Assembly (NCBI RefSeq): GCF_000472385.1
Contig: NZ_AWZU01000011.1
Coordinates: 62,106 to 126,105 of the forward strand
DNA length: 64,000 nt
Direction of reading: 5' to 3'
Source of the DNA: Bradyrhizobium sp. ARR65
Lineage (GTDB): Bacteria > Pseudomonadota > Alphaproteobacteria > Rhizobiales > Xanthobacteraceae
Shown here: piece after piece, positions 27,094-35,119 of the stretch
Layout: every line of letters begins with the position of its first letter
Numbering within the stretch: the stretch's first letter is position 1
Position numbers and translations under genes: made by a program
Notes under the pieces: generated by a model
What the model was told of the DNA's origin: nothing
Database searches by the model: none
Seen by the model: only the letters and a program-made list of their open reading frames with translations

Positions 27094-27837
27094 TCAGACG
27101 GAGATGAGGGCATATGGCAGGCCGGACGGCTTCTGCACGTGTCTGGCGACGTTGTACACGGGTGCTCCGGCGGGCGTACGCCCTTCATATCTTCCGCGAT
27201 GTGCGTGACCGTGTACGACGGCACTCACTTTGAAACGATCAATCGTCTCCGCAAGGCGCGAACATCCGAGGAAAGGATAGATCTCCAGCGGTTCACCCTC
27301 CACGGTTTCCGCGATAGGGGCATAGTGCAGGACCACAACGGCGCGCTCACTCTTCACGGTGCGCATGATGTTTTCCAGCCGCATCGCCTCGTTCATTGCC
27401 TCGGCGACGAATGTTTTGATCGCCGGTTCGCCGAAAGAGCTCAACATCCGTGGCCCAAATCCGCCGGCAAAACCCTTCACGCCGATAAATGCCACGCCAT
27501 TGACCTCCGCAGCGTGGCCGTCCAGCAGGCGCACGCCGGCATCACAAAGAATCCGCCTTACCTGATCGGCATGTCCTGACTCGTAGTCATGATTCCCGAG
27601 AACACCGATGACCGGGATCGTGCAGGCGCGCAACTCCTTCGAGAGGATCTCGGCCTGGGCCGGAGTGCCGGTGTCAGTAAGGTCGCCGCAGAGCACGAGG
27701 GCGCCCGCACGCTTTGAGACTTCGCCGAATAGTTCGCGAAGGGAATCCGGCTGATCGTCTTTAACGTGGAGATCGCCGATGCTCGCAAATGTGAACGAGT
27801 TGGTGTCAGCCGTCATTGTCGCATTAGCCTTCGACAT
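27094..27837 (-). CDS. calcineurin-like metallophosphoesterase
   Basis: The 247-residue protein carries all metal-binding motifs in order: GDLHVKDD, CGDLTDTG, GNHDYESG, a VVLHYAP histidine and VVHGHAHRG. It is a cytosolic phosphoesterase or nuclease-type fold. The start at 27837 overlaps the end of the upstream nucleotidyltransferase gene by 14 bp; ATG at 27816, with GAAGG upstream, is an alternative that removes the overlap. The two genes form an operon. Confidence 0.9.
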   Translation of the reverse strand: MSKANATMTADTNSFTFASIGDLHVKDDQPDSLRELFGEVSKRAGALVLCGDLTDTGTPAQAEILSKELRACTIPVIGVLGNHDYESGHADQVRRILCDAGVRLLDGHAAEVNGVAFIGVKGFAGGFGPRMLSSFGEPAIKTFVAEAMNEAMRLENIMRTVKSERAVVVLHYAPIAETVEGEPLEIYPFLGCSRLAETIDRFKVSAVVHGHAHRGRYEGRTPAGAPVYNVARHVQKPSGLPYALISV

Positions 27838-28624
27838 CCAGAAATCCCCACGCTTCGATGGCGCTCCGATAATCGGAGCTCGACAACAATCGGCCGCGGC
27901 AGAGCCGGTCTCCGGGTGGTGGATGTTCGCGCTGTCGTCTTAATCGCTCGAGAAGCTCGTCGAGCAGCCAGGCTGGGACCGCATCGCGCTCGCCGGGATA
28001 GATCCAGCGGAAGGTGAGCACGTGGCAAAGCAGGATCTCCCAATGCGCGTCCATGTACGCAAGCAGGCGGTGCCAATCGATGTCATCGCGCTGCTTCAAT
28101 ATTAGATTGGCGATATCACAGCCATCATGGCGCTGCCGTTTTTGGACGAAGACTTTGGACCAAATAAGCTCGGTCGGGCTGATCAAGGGCACGCAAAGCC
28201 CAAGCACACGACCCTGTCGCGCCTGAGTGAACCATTGGTCCTGGACTGGCACCGCGCCATTGCTCGAGTCAAAGATGATATCGACGAAATCATTGCCATG
28301 ATGGATCTTGCCGATCCAGCGCTTGTCCACCGTTGATGCAGTGCGACCGTCGTGTTGCAGGCAGGCAAGCAGACGGGGAAATTCACGCGCGGTCGTGAAA
28401 ATGTCGAGATCCTTTGTGGGACGGCGTGCACCGGTATAGATGTTCACAGCGTAGCCGCCACCAACGAGGAACGGCAGGCGCGCTTCGAGCAAATCCGAAA
28501 GGACTTCCACATAAAATCGCTCCGCTTGCACGAGGCGCGCGAGCCTGTACGCGTCGACATCAGCCGAGGGTTCGGCACGCGGCGCTGGAGTATGATGGTC
28601 TCGCGCATGCATCGATGTCACCAT
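27824..28624 (-). CDS. nucleotidyltransferase-fold protein
   Basis: The core reads FLVGGGYAVNIYTGARRPTKDLDIF, combining the glycine-rich loop and Asp-x-Asp of the polymerase-beta-type nucleotidyltransferase fold (seen also in AbiEii and DUF6036-like proteins). Later DFVDIIFDS could supply the third carboxylate. The C-terminal half is helical. ATG at 28624 is chosen; the frame extends upstream without a clear start, and 28612 is possible. Cotranscribed with the metallophosphoesterase, which it overlaps. Confidence 0.75.
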   Translation of the reverse strand: MVTSMHARDHHTPAPRAEPSADVDAYRLARLVQAERFYVEVLSDLLEARLPFLVGGGYAVNIYTGARRPTKDLDIFTTAREFPRLLACLQHDGRTASTVDKRWIGKIHHGNDFVDIIFDSSNGAVPVQDQWFTQARQGRVLGLCVPLISPTELIWSKVFVQKRQRHDGCDIANLILKQRDDIDWHRLLAYMDAHWEILLCHVLTFRWIYPGERDAVPAWLLDELLERLRRQREHPPPGDRLCRGRLLSSSDYRSAIEAWGFLDVEG

Positions 28625-28743
28625 TGCCTGCTGCTGTTCCAATCGGCGCAGACGATAGAAGTTCCCTTGCGGCGACCCTCGCGAAAGATCGGGTGAAGCC
28701 TGACATGGTCGGTGGCATGGCGCCGAAATAGGGAGATAGGTGG

Positions 28744-29151
28744 TCACGCCGGAATGTGTGGCCGAGGCGATTTTAGGTCTCGGTGGCCGCCAGCCAGTAA
28801 AAACCCCGATTGTGGAGGGCGCGCTGACTGCAGGAATTCGACGCGTGAAATCGCGTCAGCAAGACTGCTACTGGTATTAGGGCCTACCCGCAATTGCCTG
28901 CGGCTGGCACGAAAAAGGATTGCCGCCTCCGTCGCCATACGCAACGTGCCGACGAGCACGCCCAGCCTCGCGAGCGTTCCCCAAATCTTTGGACCGATAA
29001 TTGCCCGCAGACCGCCGGATGCCACGAAAATGAGCACAAACCAGCCGGGCGAGAGCGAATAAACAACGATCGTCGAGCTTGCGCGCCCCTGCCTTGCGGC
29101 AGTGTAAGCGCGCCAGATCGTGTAAGCGCGCCAGATAAAGCCCCCTCCCAA
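28744..29151 (-). CDS. possible hypothetical membrane protein, 135 aa
   Basis: The frame contains one hydrophobic helix (SPGWFVLIFVASGGLRAIIG) and a polar Arg-rich tail. Its N-terminal IWRAYT repeat is produced by a tandem DNA duplication at 29103. No ribosome site or family is recognised, so it may be spurious. Confidence 0.25.
   Translation of the reverse strand: MGGGFIWRAYTIWRAYTAARQGRASSTIVVYSLSPGWFVLIFVASGGLRAIIGPKIWGTLARLGVLVGTLRMATEAAILFRASRRQLRVGPNTSSSLADAISRVEFLQSARPPQSGFLLAGGHRDLKSPRPHIPA
29103..29136. repeat. 18-bp tandem direct repeat
   Basis: TGTAAGCGCGCCAGATCG (29103-29120) is followed at once by TGTAAGCGCGCCAGAT (29121-29136). It is a perfect 16-base match in tandem and probably a replication-slippage duplication. 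Confidence 0.7.
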
Positions 29152-29331
29152 AGCCAGGCTAGGACGTCAATGAGAGGGAGCAGGTCTCGTTCCGAGAGGA
29201 GGACCCAAACCTCGCCTCGGCAAGAGATCAAGAATTAAGGTCTGATCGCATTGGCCGGTGGCATAGCCGGCCTAACTGATTAGCTATCGATGTGATGAGA
29301 TTGAATGCCGCCAGCCGGAGTAGTCGGAGAG

Positions 29332-29700
29332 ATGACCGAGTGTGTATTTTGCAAGATCGTCCGCGGCGAGGTTCCGTCCACGAGAGTCTATGAGGACGAA
29401 GACTATCTCGCCTTCCTCGACATTCGCCCGCAATCCCCGGGTCACACACTGGTGATTCCCAAGCGCCACGTTCGCTGGGTCTGGGACGTCCCGAATGCCG
29501 GCGCATATTTCGAAGTGGTATGGAAGATCGCGCGGGCGATGCAAAAGGCGTTCTGCCCGGAGATACACGCGAGCATTCTGGGTGAGGAAGTGCCGCATGC
29601 GCACATTTGGCTTTATCCGGCTCCGGGTGAGGCCGTGGGCGACTCGAGGGATTTTCCGTCGAATGCGAAAAGGATTCATGACGCACTTGGGGCGCCGTAG
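29332..29700 (+). CDS. HIT-family protein with zinc-type CxxC
   Basis: The 122-residue product has C4-x2-C7 (CVFCKI), IRPQSPGHTLVIPKRH and the histidine triad region EEVPHAHIWLYP. The triad reads H89-A-H91-I-W93, so the third triad position is Trp; the nucleophilic His91 remains. HIT proteins hydrolyse dinucleotides or AMP conjugates. GGAGAG precedes the ATG at 29332. Monocistronic. Confidence 0.88.
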   Translation: MTECVFCKIVRGEVPSTRVYEDEDYLAFLDIRPQSPGHTLVIPKRHVRWVWDVPNAGAYFEVVWKIARAMQKAFCPEIHASILGEEVPHAHIWLYPAPGEAVGDSRDFPSNAKRIHDALGAP

Positions 29701-29879
29701 GTAGTGGTCTGGTCTCGTCCGTGTTAGTCCGCGTCGAGTCAGCACGCGGCGTGCCCATATTGCGACGCAGCTTGACGGACGCCGCGCCGTAAGTCGCTGG
29801 TCCAGCCCGAAGGCGCGGCACTTGATGCGGTGAAGCGACATCGGCTTCGATCCGTTATCGGCGTGCGCCGGCTTGACCG

Positions 29880-30087
29880 CCCGCTGAGCGCTGCAACAGC
29901 TCAGTCACTCCGCATCCGAGCTCTGGTGGAAATCCCGATAGTGCATGCCAGCCGCGAAGAACGGATCAGCAGTTATCAGGCAGACCACCTCGTCGGCCTC
30001 CGAGCCCAACTCCGCCAGCGCCTCTCTCGGCGCAACCGGCACCGCAGGCACGATTTTGCGCGGGGTCGCCCTTGAGAGCCCTTTCAA
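29880..30087 (-). pseudogene. C-terminal remnant of a phosphoribosyltransferase
   Basis: The frame reads RKIVPAVPVAPREALAELG, EADEVVCLITADPFFAAG and HYRDFHQSSDAE, the end of the predicted phosphoribosyltransferases often linked to dienelactone-hydrolase genes. A single-base shift just before the end moves VTELLQRSAGG out of frame. The catalytic PRPP-binding half is missing. It lies just downstream of the hydrolase gene at 30104 on the same strand. Confidence 0.65.
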
Positions 30088-30103
30088 TGCGCCAATGCGG
30101 CCT

Positions 30104-30748
30104 TTATAGCGGCGATGACAGAAACCGACGGAACCACCGCTTCGCGTGCATCACAACCTGGCCCAGAGTACCGGGTTCTTCAAACAGATGGGTGGCTCCC
30201 GGCACGACAACGAGATCCTTCTCGCAAGACAGCTTCGCGAAGGCCGAACGGTTGAGCGCAATCACTGGCGTATCGGCGCCGCCGACGATCAGCAGGGTTG
30301 GCGCACGCACGGCTCGCAAGGCGCCACCGGCGAGATCCGGACGGCCGCCGCGCGACACGACGGCCGCAACGTTGCGGTGTTCGGCCGCCGCAATCAGCGC
30401 CGCGGCCGCGCCCGTGCTTGCACCGAAGTAGCCGATCGGAAGCGCCGCAAGCTTGGGATGTGTGCGGGTCCAATCCGCGGCCTCGGACAGCCGTGAGGCG
30501 AGCAGCGTGACATCAAACACGTTGCGCCGGTCTCCTTCCTGGTCGGGGTTGAGAAGATCAAGCAGCAGCGTTGCGAGCCCAGCTTCGCGCAGGCCGGCCG
30601 CAACCTGGTTGTTGCGCGGGCTCATGCGACCGCTTCCGCTGCCATGCGCAAAGATCACAATACCGGTTGCATCGTGAGGGATGCCCAATATCCCTGCGAG
30701 CTGACGGGCTCCGATCACGACTTCACTGAGCTCCTCCCGACCTTTCAT
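30104..30748 (-). CDS. dienelactone-hydrolase-like alpha/beta hydrolase
   Basis: The 214-residue protein has IVIFAHGSGSGRMSPRN at the oxyanion loop, a serine nucleophile in GYFGASTGAAAAL, Asp in VGGADTPV and His in PGATHLFEEPG. It is the hydrolase that in related genomes is paired or fused with a phosphoribosyltransferase; here only a remnant of that partner follows. ATG at 30748 is preferred over a TTG 30 bases upstream. Substrate unknown. Confidence 0.88.
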   Translation of the reverse strand: MKGREELSEVVIGARQLAGILGIPHDATGIVIFAHGSGSGRMSPRNNQVAAGLREAGLATLLLDLLNPDQEGDRRNVFDVTLLASRLSEAADWTRTHPKLAALPIGYFGASTGAAAALIAAAEHRNVAAVVSRGGRPDLAGGALRAVRAPTLLIVGGADTPVIALNRSAFAKLSCEKDLVVVPGATHLFEEPGTLGQVVMHAKRWFRRFLSSPL

Positions 30749-30820
30749 GTTTGCAACCGAATGATGTCTGTGAACCAAGCCCGATGAAGCAAACGGGGCC
30801 GTACCCGATTGCCCGTGGGC

Positions 30821-31003
30821 TCATAGTCGATCCGGTCTGTCTACTGCGTTCAGTTCAGCATCTATTCTGTCAAGCAGACGCTCGATCTCCTCCCGCTCGT
30901 TAGGGCCGGGACATTCTTCCAGGCGGCTGAGCAGGTGCTGTTTTTGCGTCAGGAGCGCTGCAATGCTGGTCATCGGAGCGGCGGCTTCGTGGTTTTCGAA
31001 CAT
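30821..31003 (-). CDS. small coiled-coil hypothetical protein, 60 aa
   Basis: GGGAGTCGAGCA precedes the ATG at 31003. The product has a helical centre (LLTQKQHLLSRLEECPGPNEREEIERLL in pieces) with heptad spacing, likely a short helical hairpin. No family is recognised. It ends 73 bp upstream of the hydrolase gene on the same strand. Confidence 0.6.
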   Translation of the reverse strand: MFENHEAAAPMTSIAALLTQKQHLLSRLEECPGPNEREEIERLLDRIDAELNAVDRPDRL

Positions 31004-31123
31004 TGCTCGACTCCCGAAGGTTCTCTGCCTGCCGAAATGGCTGGCATCGGCCTTGAGATAGCGGCCCGACGCCGCCGTTCGGCACCGGGACAGAACTAAT
31101 TTATCGCAGCAGGAGTTCCGCCG

Positions 31124-32230
31124 TCAGCTTAACGGCAGCGGCGATGGAATTAGTGGCCGAAGCCGGGCCGGGTCGAACGGAGCTAGATCGGTGCTCCGAG
31201 AGGCGCCATCTGCGATCAACTCTGCCAAGGCTTCGCCCGTTGCCGGAGCATTGAGGATGCCCCAGACGTTATGGCCGGTGGCGACGTAGACGCCCTCGCT
31301 CTGGGGCACTTTGCCGATGAGCGGCAGACCGTCTTGCGTGACGGGGCGAAAGCAGGCTTGTCGGGCGATTATCCGCTCCGGCCGGAACGCAGGTGACAGC
31401 CGCGCTGCGATCACGTGGAGGCGATCGATCTCGCTCGCTTCGGGCGTCACCGTGGCGGGGTCGGACGGCAATGCGGTCTGATTGGAGAAGGCGGTGACGA
31501 GGGTGCTCCCGTCCGCCCGCGGGAAGACCTCAACCATGGTGATGGTGCCGCTTTCGTCGCGATATTCGAGAAAGAGCGCATCGGCCGGAACATCTGTGCC
31601 GGTGTCGTAGACAAGACTCGGACTCCGCTGCCCAAAGACAGCGGGCAGACGTAGCCACGCTGCAGCCGCCATCGACCAAGGTCCCATGGCGATTACGACG
31701 GCGTCCGCCTCGACAGTGACGCCGTCGGCCTCGACGCCCCTTATCCTCGATCCATCCGCGCTCCGGACGATGCCGGTGACCCGGCCCGGGCAGAGTAGGG
31801 CACCGTGTCGTTGCGCCGCGCTCATCATTGCGGAAGTGAATTTGCGCGGGTGAACAACGGCCGTTGTTTCCGGCGTGCCTAGTCGATCGGTGATGATTAC
31901 GCTCTGGGATAGCCAGTTGAGTTTGGCCCGTGCGTGACGACGAGCACCGTCATCGGCGACAACGAACCCGCTATAGGCGGTCATGCGCTGGTAGGCCCAA
32001 TCAGCGCCAATCTCGGGGGGCAGGTCGGCATGAAGTACAAAGCTTCGGCGCGCCATCTTATCGAGCGGAGTCCCGACGCACCAGTCCAGCGCTAGAAATC
32101 CGCCGGCCTTACCGGATGCTGCCGCGGCTACCTCTGTTCGCTCCACGACAATGACATTGATCCCGCGGCGAGTGAGGTAATAGGCGGTGCAGGCTCCGAT
32201 CACTCCGCCGCCGCAAATTGCGACCCGCAT
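31124..32230 (-). CDS. FAD-dependent oxidoreductase (DAO family)
   Basis: The 368-residue protein starts with a Rossmann FAD site (VAICGGGVIGACTAYYL), followed by the DAO-family ASGKAGGFLA loop and a C-terminal second dinucleotide-contact segment (CFRPVTQDGLPLIGKVP and YVATGHNVWGI). It resembles glycine, sarcosine or D-amino-acid oxidases. No membrane segments. No operon partner, so the substrate is open. Confidence 0.93.
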   Translation of the reverse strand: MRVAICGGGVIGACTAYYLTRRGINVIVVERTEVAAAASGKAGGFLALDWCVGTPLDKMARRSFVLHADLPPEIGADWAYQRMTAYSGFVVADDGARRHARAKLNWLSQSVIITDRLGTPETTAVVHPRKFTSAMMSAAQRHGALLCPGRVTGIVRSADGSRIRGVEADGVTVEADAVVIAMGPWSMAAAAWLRLPAVFGQRSPSLVYDTGTDVPADALFLEYRDESGTITMVEVFPRADGSTLVTAFSNQTALPSDPATVTPEASEIDRLHVIAARLSPAFRPERIIARQACFRPVTQDGLPLIGKVPQSEGVYVATGHNVWGILNAPATGEALAELIADGASRSTDLAPFDPARLRPLIPSPLPLS

Positions 32231-32405
32231 GATCTCTCCATCGATGCGAATGGGAACGCCAACCGAAGCCTAGCCCGACGCTCCGAGCTGGGCAAAGTCT
32301 TTAGGCCGGAACGTCTGCCGTTCCGTGGTCCGCAGCCTGTTCAGGAACGATTTCTGCCGCGACGCTTTTACCAGCATCACCGATCACCTCGCCGAGGTCA
32401 CCCAA

Positions 32406-32622
32406 ATGCCGATAACGGTGTCCGATCATCTCGTTGGCATTCTGATGCAGTGGGGGGCGATACAGTTTTCGGATTACCCGGCGACGGCATCAACGGGTTG
32501 GTGGAAGGGTTCCGCAAGGCGAAAGACCGGATCCGCTACGTCCATTGCCGGCACGAGGAAACCGCTGCACTCGCGGCATCGGCTTACGGGAAATTCAGCG
32601 GGCGCCTGGGAGTTTGCTTCTG
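32406..32622 (+). pseudogene. N-terminal fragment of a TPP-dependent (PoxB-like) enzyme, frameshifted
   Basis: The first frame reads MPITVSDHLVGILMQWG. After a shift near 32455 the second frame reads VFGLPGDGINGLVEGF, then HCRHEETAALAASAYGKFSG and GVCFC. This matches the start of thiamine-pyrophosphate enzymes, including the conserved Glu in RHEE. Similarity ends there; the flavin-binding and TPP-binding parts are absent. It is a truncated remnant. Confidence 0.7.
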
Positions 32623-32850
32623 TGGACAGGTGATGTGCCCGAGCTTTCAGGCGACGCAAAGAGATGCATTCGACCCGCGGCCGCGCGCATTTGCTGTTCG
32701 AGATGAGCAACCCGACTCGGAGGAACAACATCGGACGGTATGTTCTGCTCCCAGCATCTCAGCGCTACGCCCCCGGGGTCGAGTTCGCTGCGCGGCGAGA
32801 ACCTCGCCGAGATTTGACTACAGACGCCAAACTCAAGGATTCAAGTCGCG

Positions 32851-34233
32851 ATGTCGGTCCTAGACAGGTTTGGTCAGCACCACGCCGCCACTCACAGGGG
32901 CGCTCCGTTCTTGGCGTATGGCCTTGCTGGCCTAGCCGGGATCGCCGCCGGCTTGGCGCTCAGTCGCCGGTCGCATCCAACGGCCTACGACCGCAATCGC
33001 CACACCGAGCTCGCGCAACTCGATGGGACGCCGTCGCGGCGGTATTACACCGGATTCGACCTGCAACGCGCTGTTGCCATCGCCGATCTGCGGGCGATGA
33101 GCCACCGGCGCTTGCCCCGCTTCGCGCTCGAATATCTCGAAGGCGGTGCGCAGGATGAAGCCACGCTGTTCCGTGAACGGCGCGCTTATGCCGATTGGCG
33201 TTTCGTGCCGCGAACCCTCGTCGACGTATCCCGCCGCACGCTCGAGACCAACATCCTCGGCCGCTCCGCCGCCATGCCGGTCGTGGTGTCGCCCACGGGG
33301 CTCAACGGCATTTTCCGCGCTCACGGCGACAGCATGCTGGCGCAGGCTGCGTTGCACGCCGGCGTTCCCTTCGTCCAGAGCACGATGTCGAACGACACAA
33401 TGGAACAGGTGGCCAAGGCGGCGCCTGGCGTGCGCCATTGGTGGCAGCTCTACGTCTTTGGCGGCGACGAAGTCTGGCAGGAGCTCCTTCGCCGCGCGGA
33501 TCAGGCAGGCTGTGAAGCTCTCGTGCTCACGACCAATACGCAGATCTTCGGCGATCGCGAGTGGCAGCGGCGTAACCAGGTCGGGAAGAAACGACTTTCC
33601 ACCTCCGCTGCGCTGGAGAGCATATCTCATCCGCGCTGGATGGCGCAAAACGTGCTGTCCCATGGCATACCCAACTTTCCGAACATCGTCGATTTCGTGC
33701 CGAAGAACCGCCGCAGCTTCTTCGCAACGTCGAACTGGGTTCGCGCGCATCAACCGACCTCGCTAAGCTGGGATACCGTCGCAAAGATACGGCAGCGCTG
33801 GAAGAAGCCGTTCATTCTGAAGGGGATTCTCAGTCCGGATGACGTGCGGCGCGCCGTCGACAGCGGCGTGGATGGAGTCGTGCTGAGCAGTCATGGCGGA
33901 CGGCAACTCGACTGGACGATTTCGCCGATCGATCTCGTGCCCGTCGCACGGAACATCGTCCGCGATCGGATCGCGCTGTACGCGTCGGGCGGCGTTCGAC
34001 GAGGAACAGACATGCTCAAGGCGCTCGCGCTGGGCGCCGATGCCGTGTGGGTCGGGCGTGCGCCGCTGTACGGGCTCGGCGCGGCCGGCGCCGCAGGTGC
34101 CGCCCGTGCCCTGGAGATCCTCAAGTCCGAAGCATTGGATGCGATGGGCCTGTTGGGCGTGAGCCGTATCGACGAGCTTGGCCCTCATCTGCTCACGCAT
34201 CTCGGTCATGCGGGCCAGACTATGACTCCTTGA
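32851..34233 (+). CDS. FMN-dependent alpha-hydroxyacid dehydrogenase (lactate dehydrogenase-like)
   Basis: The 460-residue protein has a probable N-terminal membrane anchor (FLAYGLAGLAGIAAGLAL), then the FMN barrel: MSHRRLPRFALEYLEGGAQDE, VVVSPTGLNGIF, WWQLYV, the substrate-binding Lys in FILKGIL, VVLSSHGGRQLDW with the catalytic His, and ASGGVRRGTDMLKALALGADAVWVGR. It should oxidise an L-2-hydroxyacid and feed electrons to the respiratory chain. The N-terminal anchor makes it longer than most soluble members. Confidence 0.93.
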   Translation: MSVLDRFGQHHAATHRGAPFLAYGLAGLAGIAAGLALSRRSHPTAYDRNRHTELAQLDGTPSRRYYTGFDLQRAVAIADLRAMSHRRLPRFALEYLEGGAQDEATLFRERRAYADWRFVPRTLVDVSRRTLETNILGRSAAMPVVVSPTGLNGIFRAHGDSMLAQAALHAGVPFVQSTMSNDTMEQVAKAAPGVRHWWQLYVFGGDEVWQELLRRADQAGCEALVLTTNTQIFGDREWQRRNQVGKKRLSTSAALESISHPRWMAQNVLSHGIPNFPNIVDFVPKNRRSFFATSNWVRAHQPTSLSWDTVAKIRQRWKKPFILKGILSPDDVRRAVDSGVDGVVLSSHGGRQLDWTISPIDLVPVARNIVRDRIALYASGGVRRGTDMLKALALGADAVWVGRAPLYGLGAAGAAGAARALEILKSEALDAMGLLGVSRIDELGPHLLTHLGHAGQTMTP

Positions 34234-34306
34234 CGGCCGCTTGAATGGAGCGCTCCATCGCGTCAGAGCCGCCGGCCGCACCGACACCTGCACCACCACA
34301 GCGGGC

Positions 34307-34326
34307 TTTGTACGCGAACGTACAAA
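34307..34326. promoter_or_regulatory. perfect palindrome upstream of the act-cox operon
   Basis: TTTGTACG, spacer CGAA, CGTACAAA form an exact 8-bp inverted repeat, 142 bp before the actA start. It is the strongest symmetric site in this intergenic region and is not followed by a T-run. It is a candidate operator for the 12-gene respiratory operon. Confidence 0.45.
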
Positions 34327-34468
34327 CGCGACGCCGATCGCGCCGGCAGTATCGTCGAAAGTCTTTGGAACGACACCCCCTCGATAGAGTTTCCTTTCGC
34401 AGCTCGCCGATATTCCGACATCGTGTGAACTGGCGTGACGCGCTGGGGGGCTGTCACAGGGCGTACTG

Positions 34469-35119
34469 ATGGCGGTGTTCGGGCCACGCGCGAATTTGTT
34501 CATGACCGCAGCGCTCGTCGGTGTGTTTTGCGTGTGCGTGTTTTTGGTGGCGGCCATCTGGGTCGTGCCGTTAGTGGATTACAACAGCCAGCAACAGTTC
34601 ACGCCCGAGCAGCCCATCCCATTCAGTCACAAGCATCACGTCAGCGGACTTGGGCTCGACTGTCGCTATTGCCACACGACAGTGGAGGAATCCTCGAACG
34701 CGGGAATGCCATCGACCGCAATTTGCATGACCTGTCATTCGCAGATCTGGACCAATGCCGCAATGCTGGAGCCAGACCGGAAAAGCCTGGCTGAGAACAC
34801 TCCGATCAGGTGGACGCGGGTCTACACGCTTCCCGACTATGTCTATTTCGATCACAGCATCCATATCGCCAAGGGCGTTGGCTGCACGGAGTGTCACGGT
34901 CCGATTGGCGATATGGCAATGACCTGGAAGGCCAACAACCTCTACATGAGCTGGTGTCTCTCCTGCCATCGAGATCCGGCGCCGCACCTTCGCCCGAAGG
35001 ACCAGGTCTTCAACCCGCACTGGCGTCGCACCGATTCAACTCCCTCTGGCGACGCTTTGCTGGTGCAGTACCACATCAAAACGGAAGCTCTGTCCGACTG
35101 CGGGATCTGTCACCGATGA
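34469..35119 (+). CDS. actA: alternative complex III pentaheme cytochrome c subunit
   Basis: The 216-residue protein has one N-terminal membrane anchor (~10-35) and five CxxCH heme sites at Cys65, 86, 139, 173 and 211. This is the ActA layout. It faces the periplasm and carries electrons away from the quinol-oxidising module. First gene of the operon; its stop overlaps the actB start (ATGA). Confidence 0.95.
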   Translation: MAVFGPRANLFMTAALVGVFCVCVFLVAAIWVVPLVDYNSQQQFTPEQPIPFSHKHHVSGLGLDCRYCHTTVEESSNAGMPSTAICMTCHSQIWTNAAMLEPDRKSLAENTPIRWTRVYTLPDYVYFDHSIHIAKGVGCTECHGPIGDMAMTWKANNLYMSWCLSCHRDPAPHLRPKDQVFNPHWRRTDSTPSGDALLVQYHIKTEALSDCGICHR

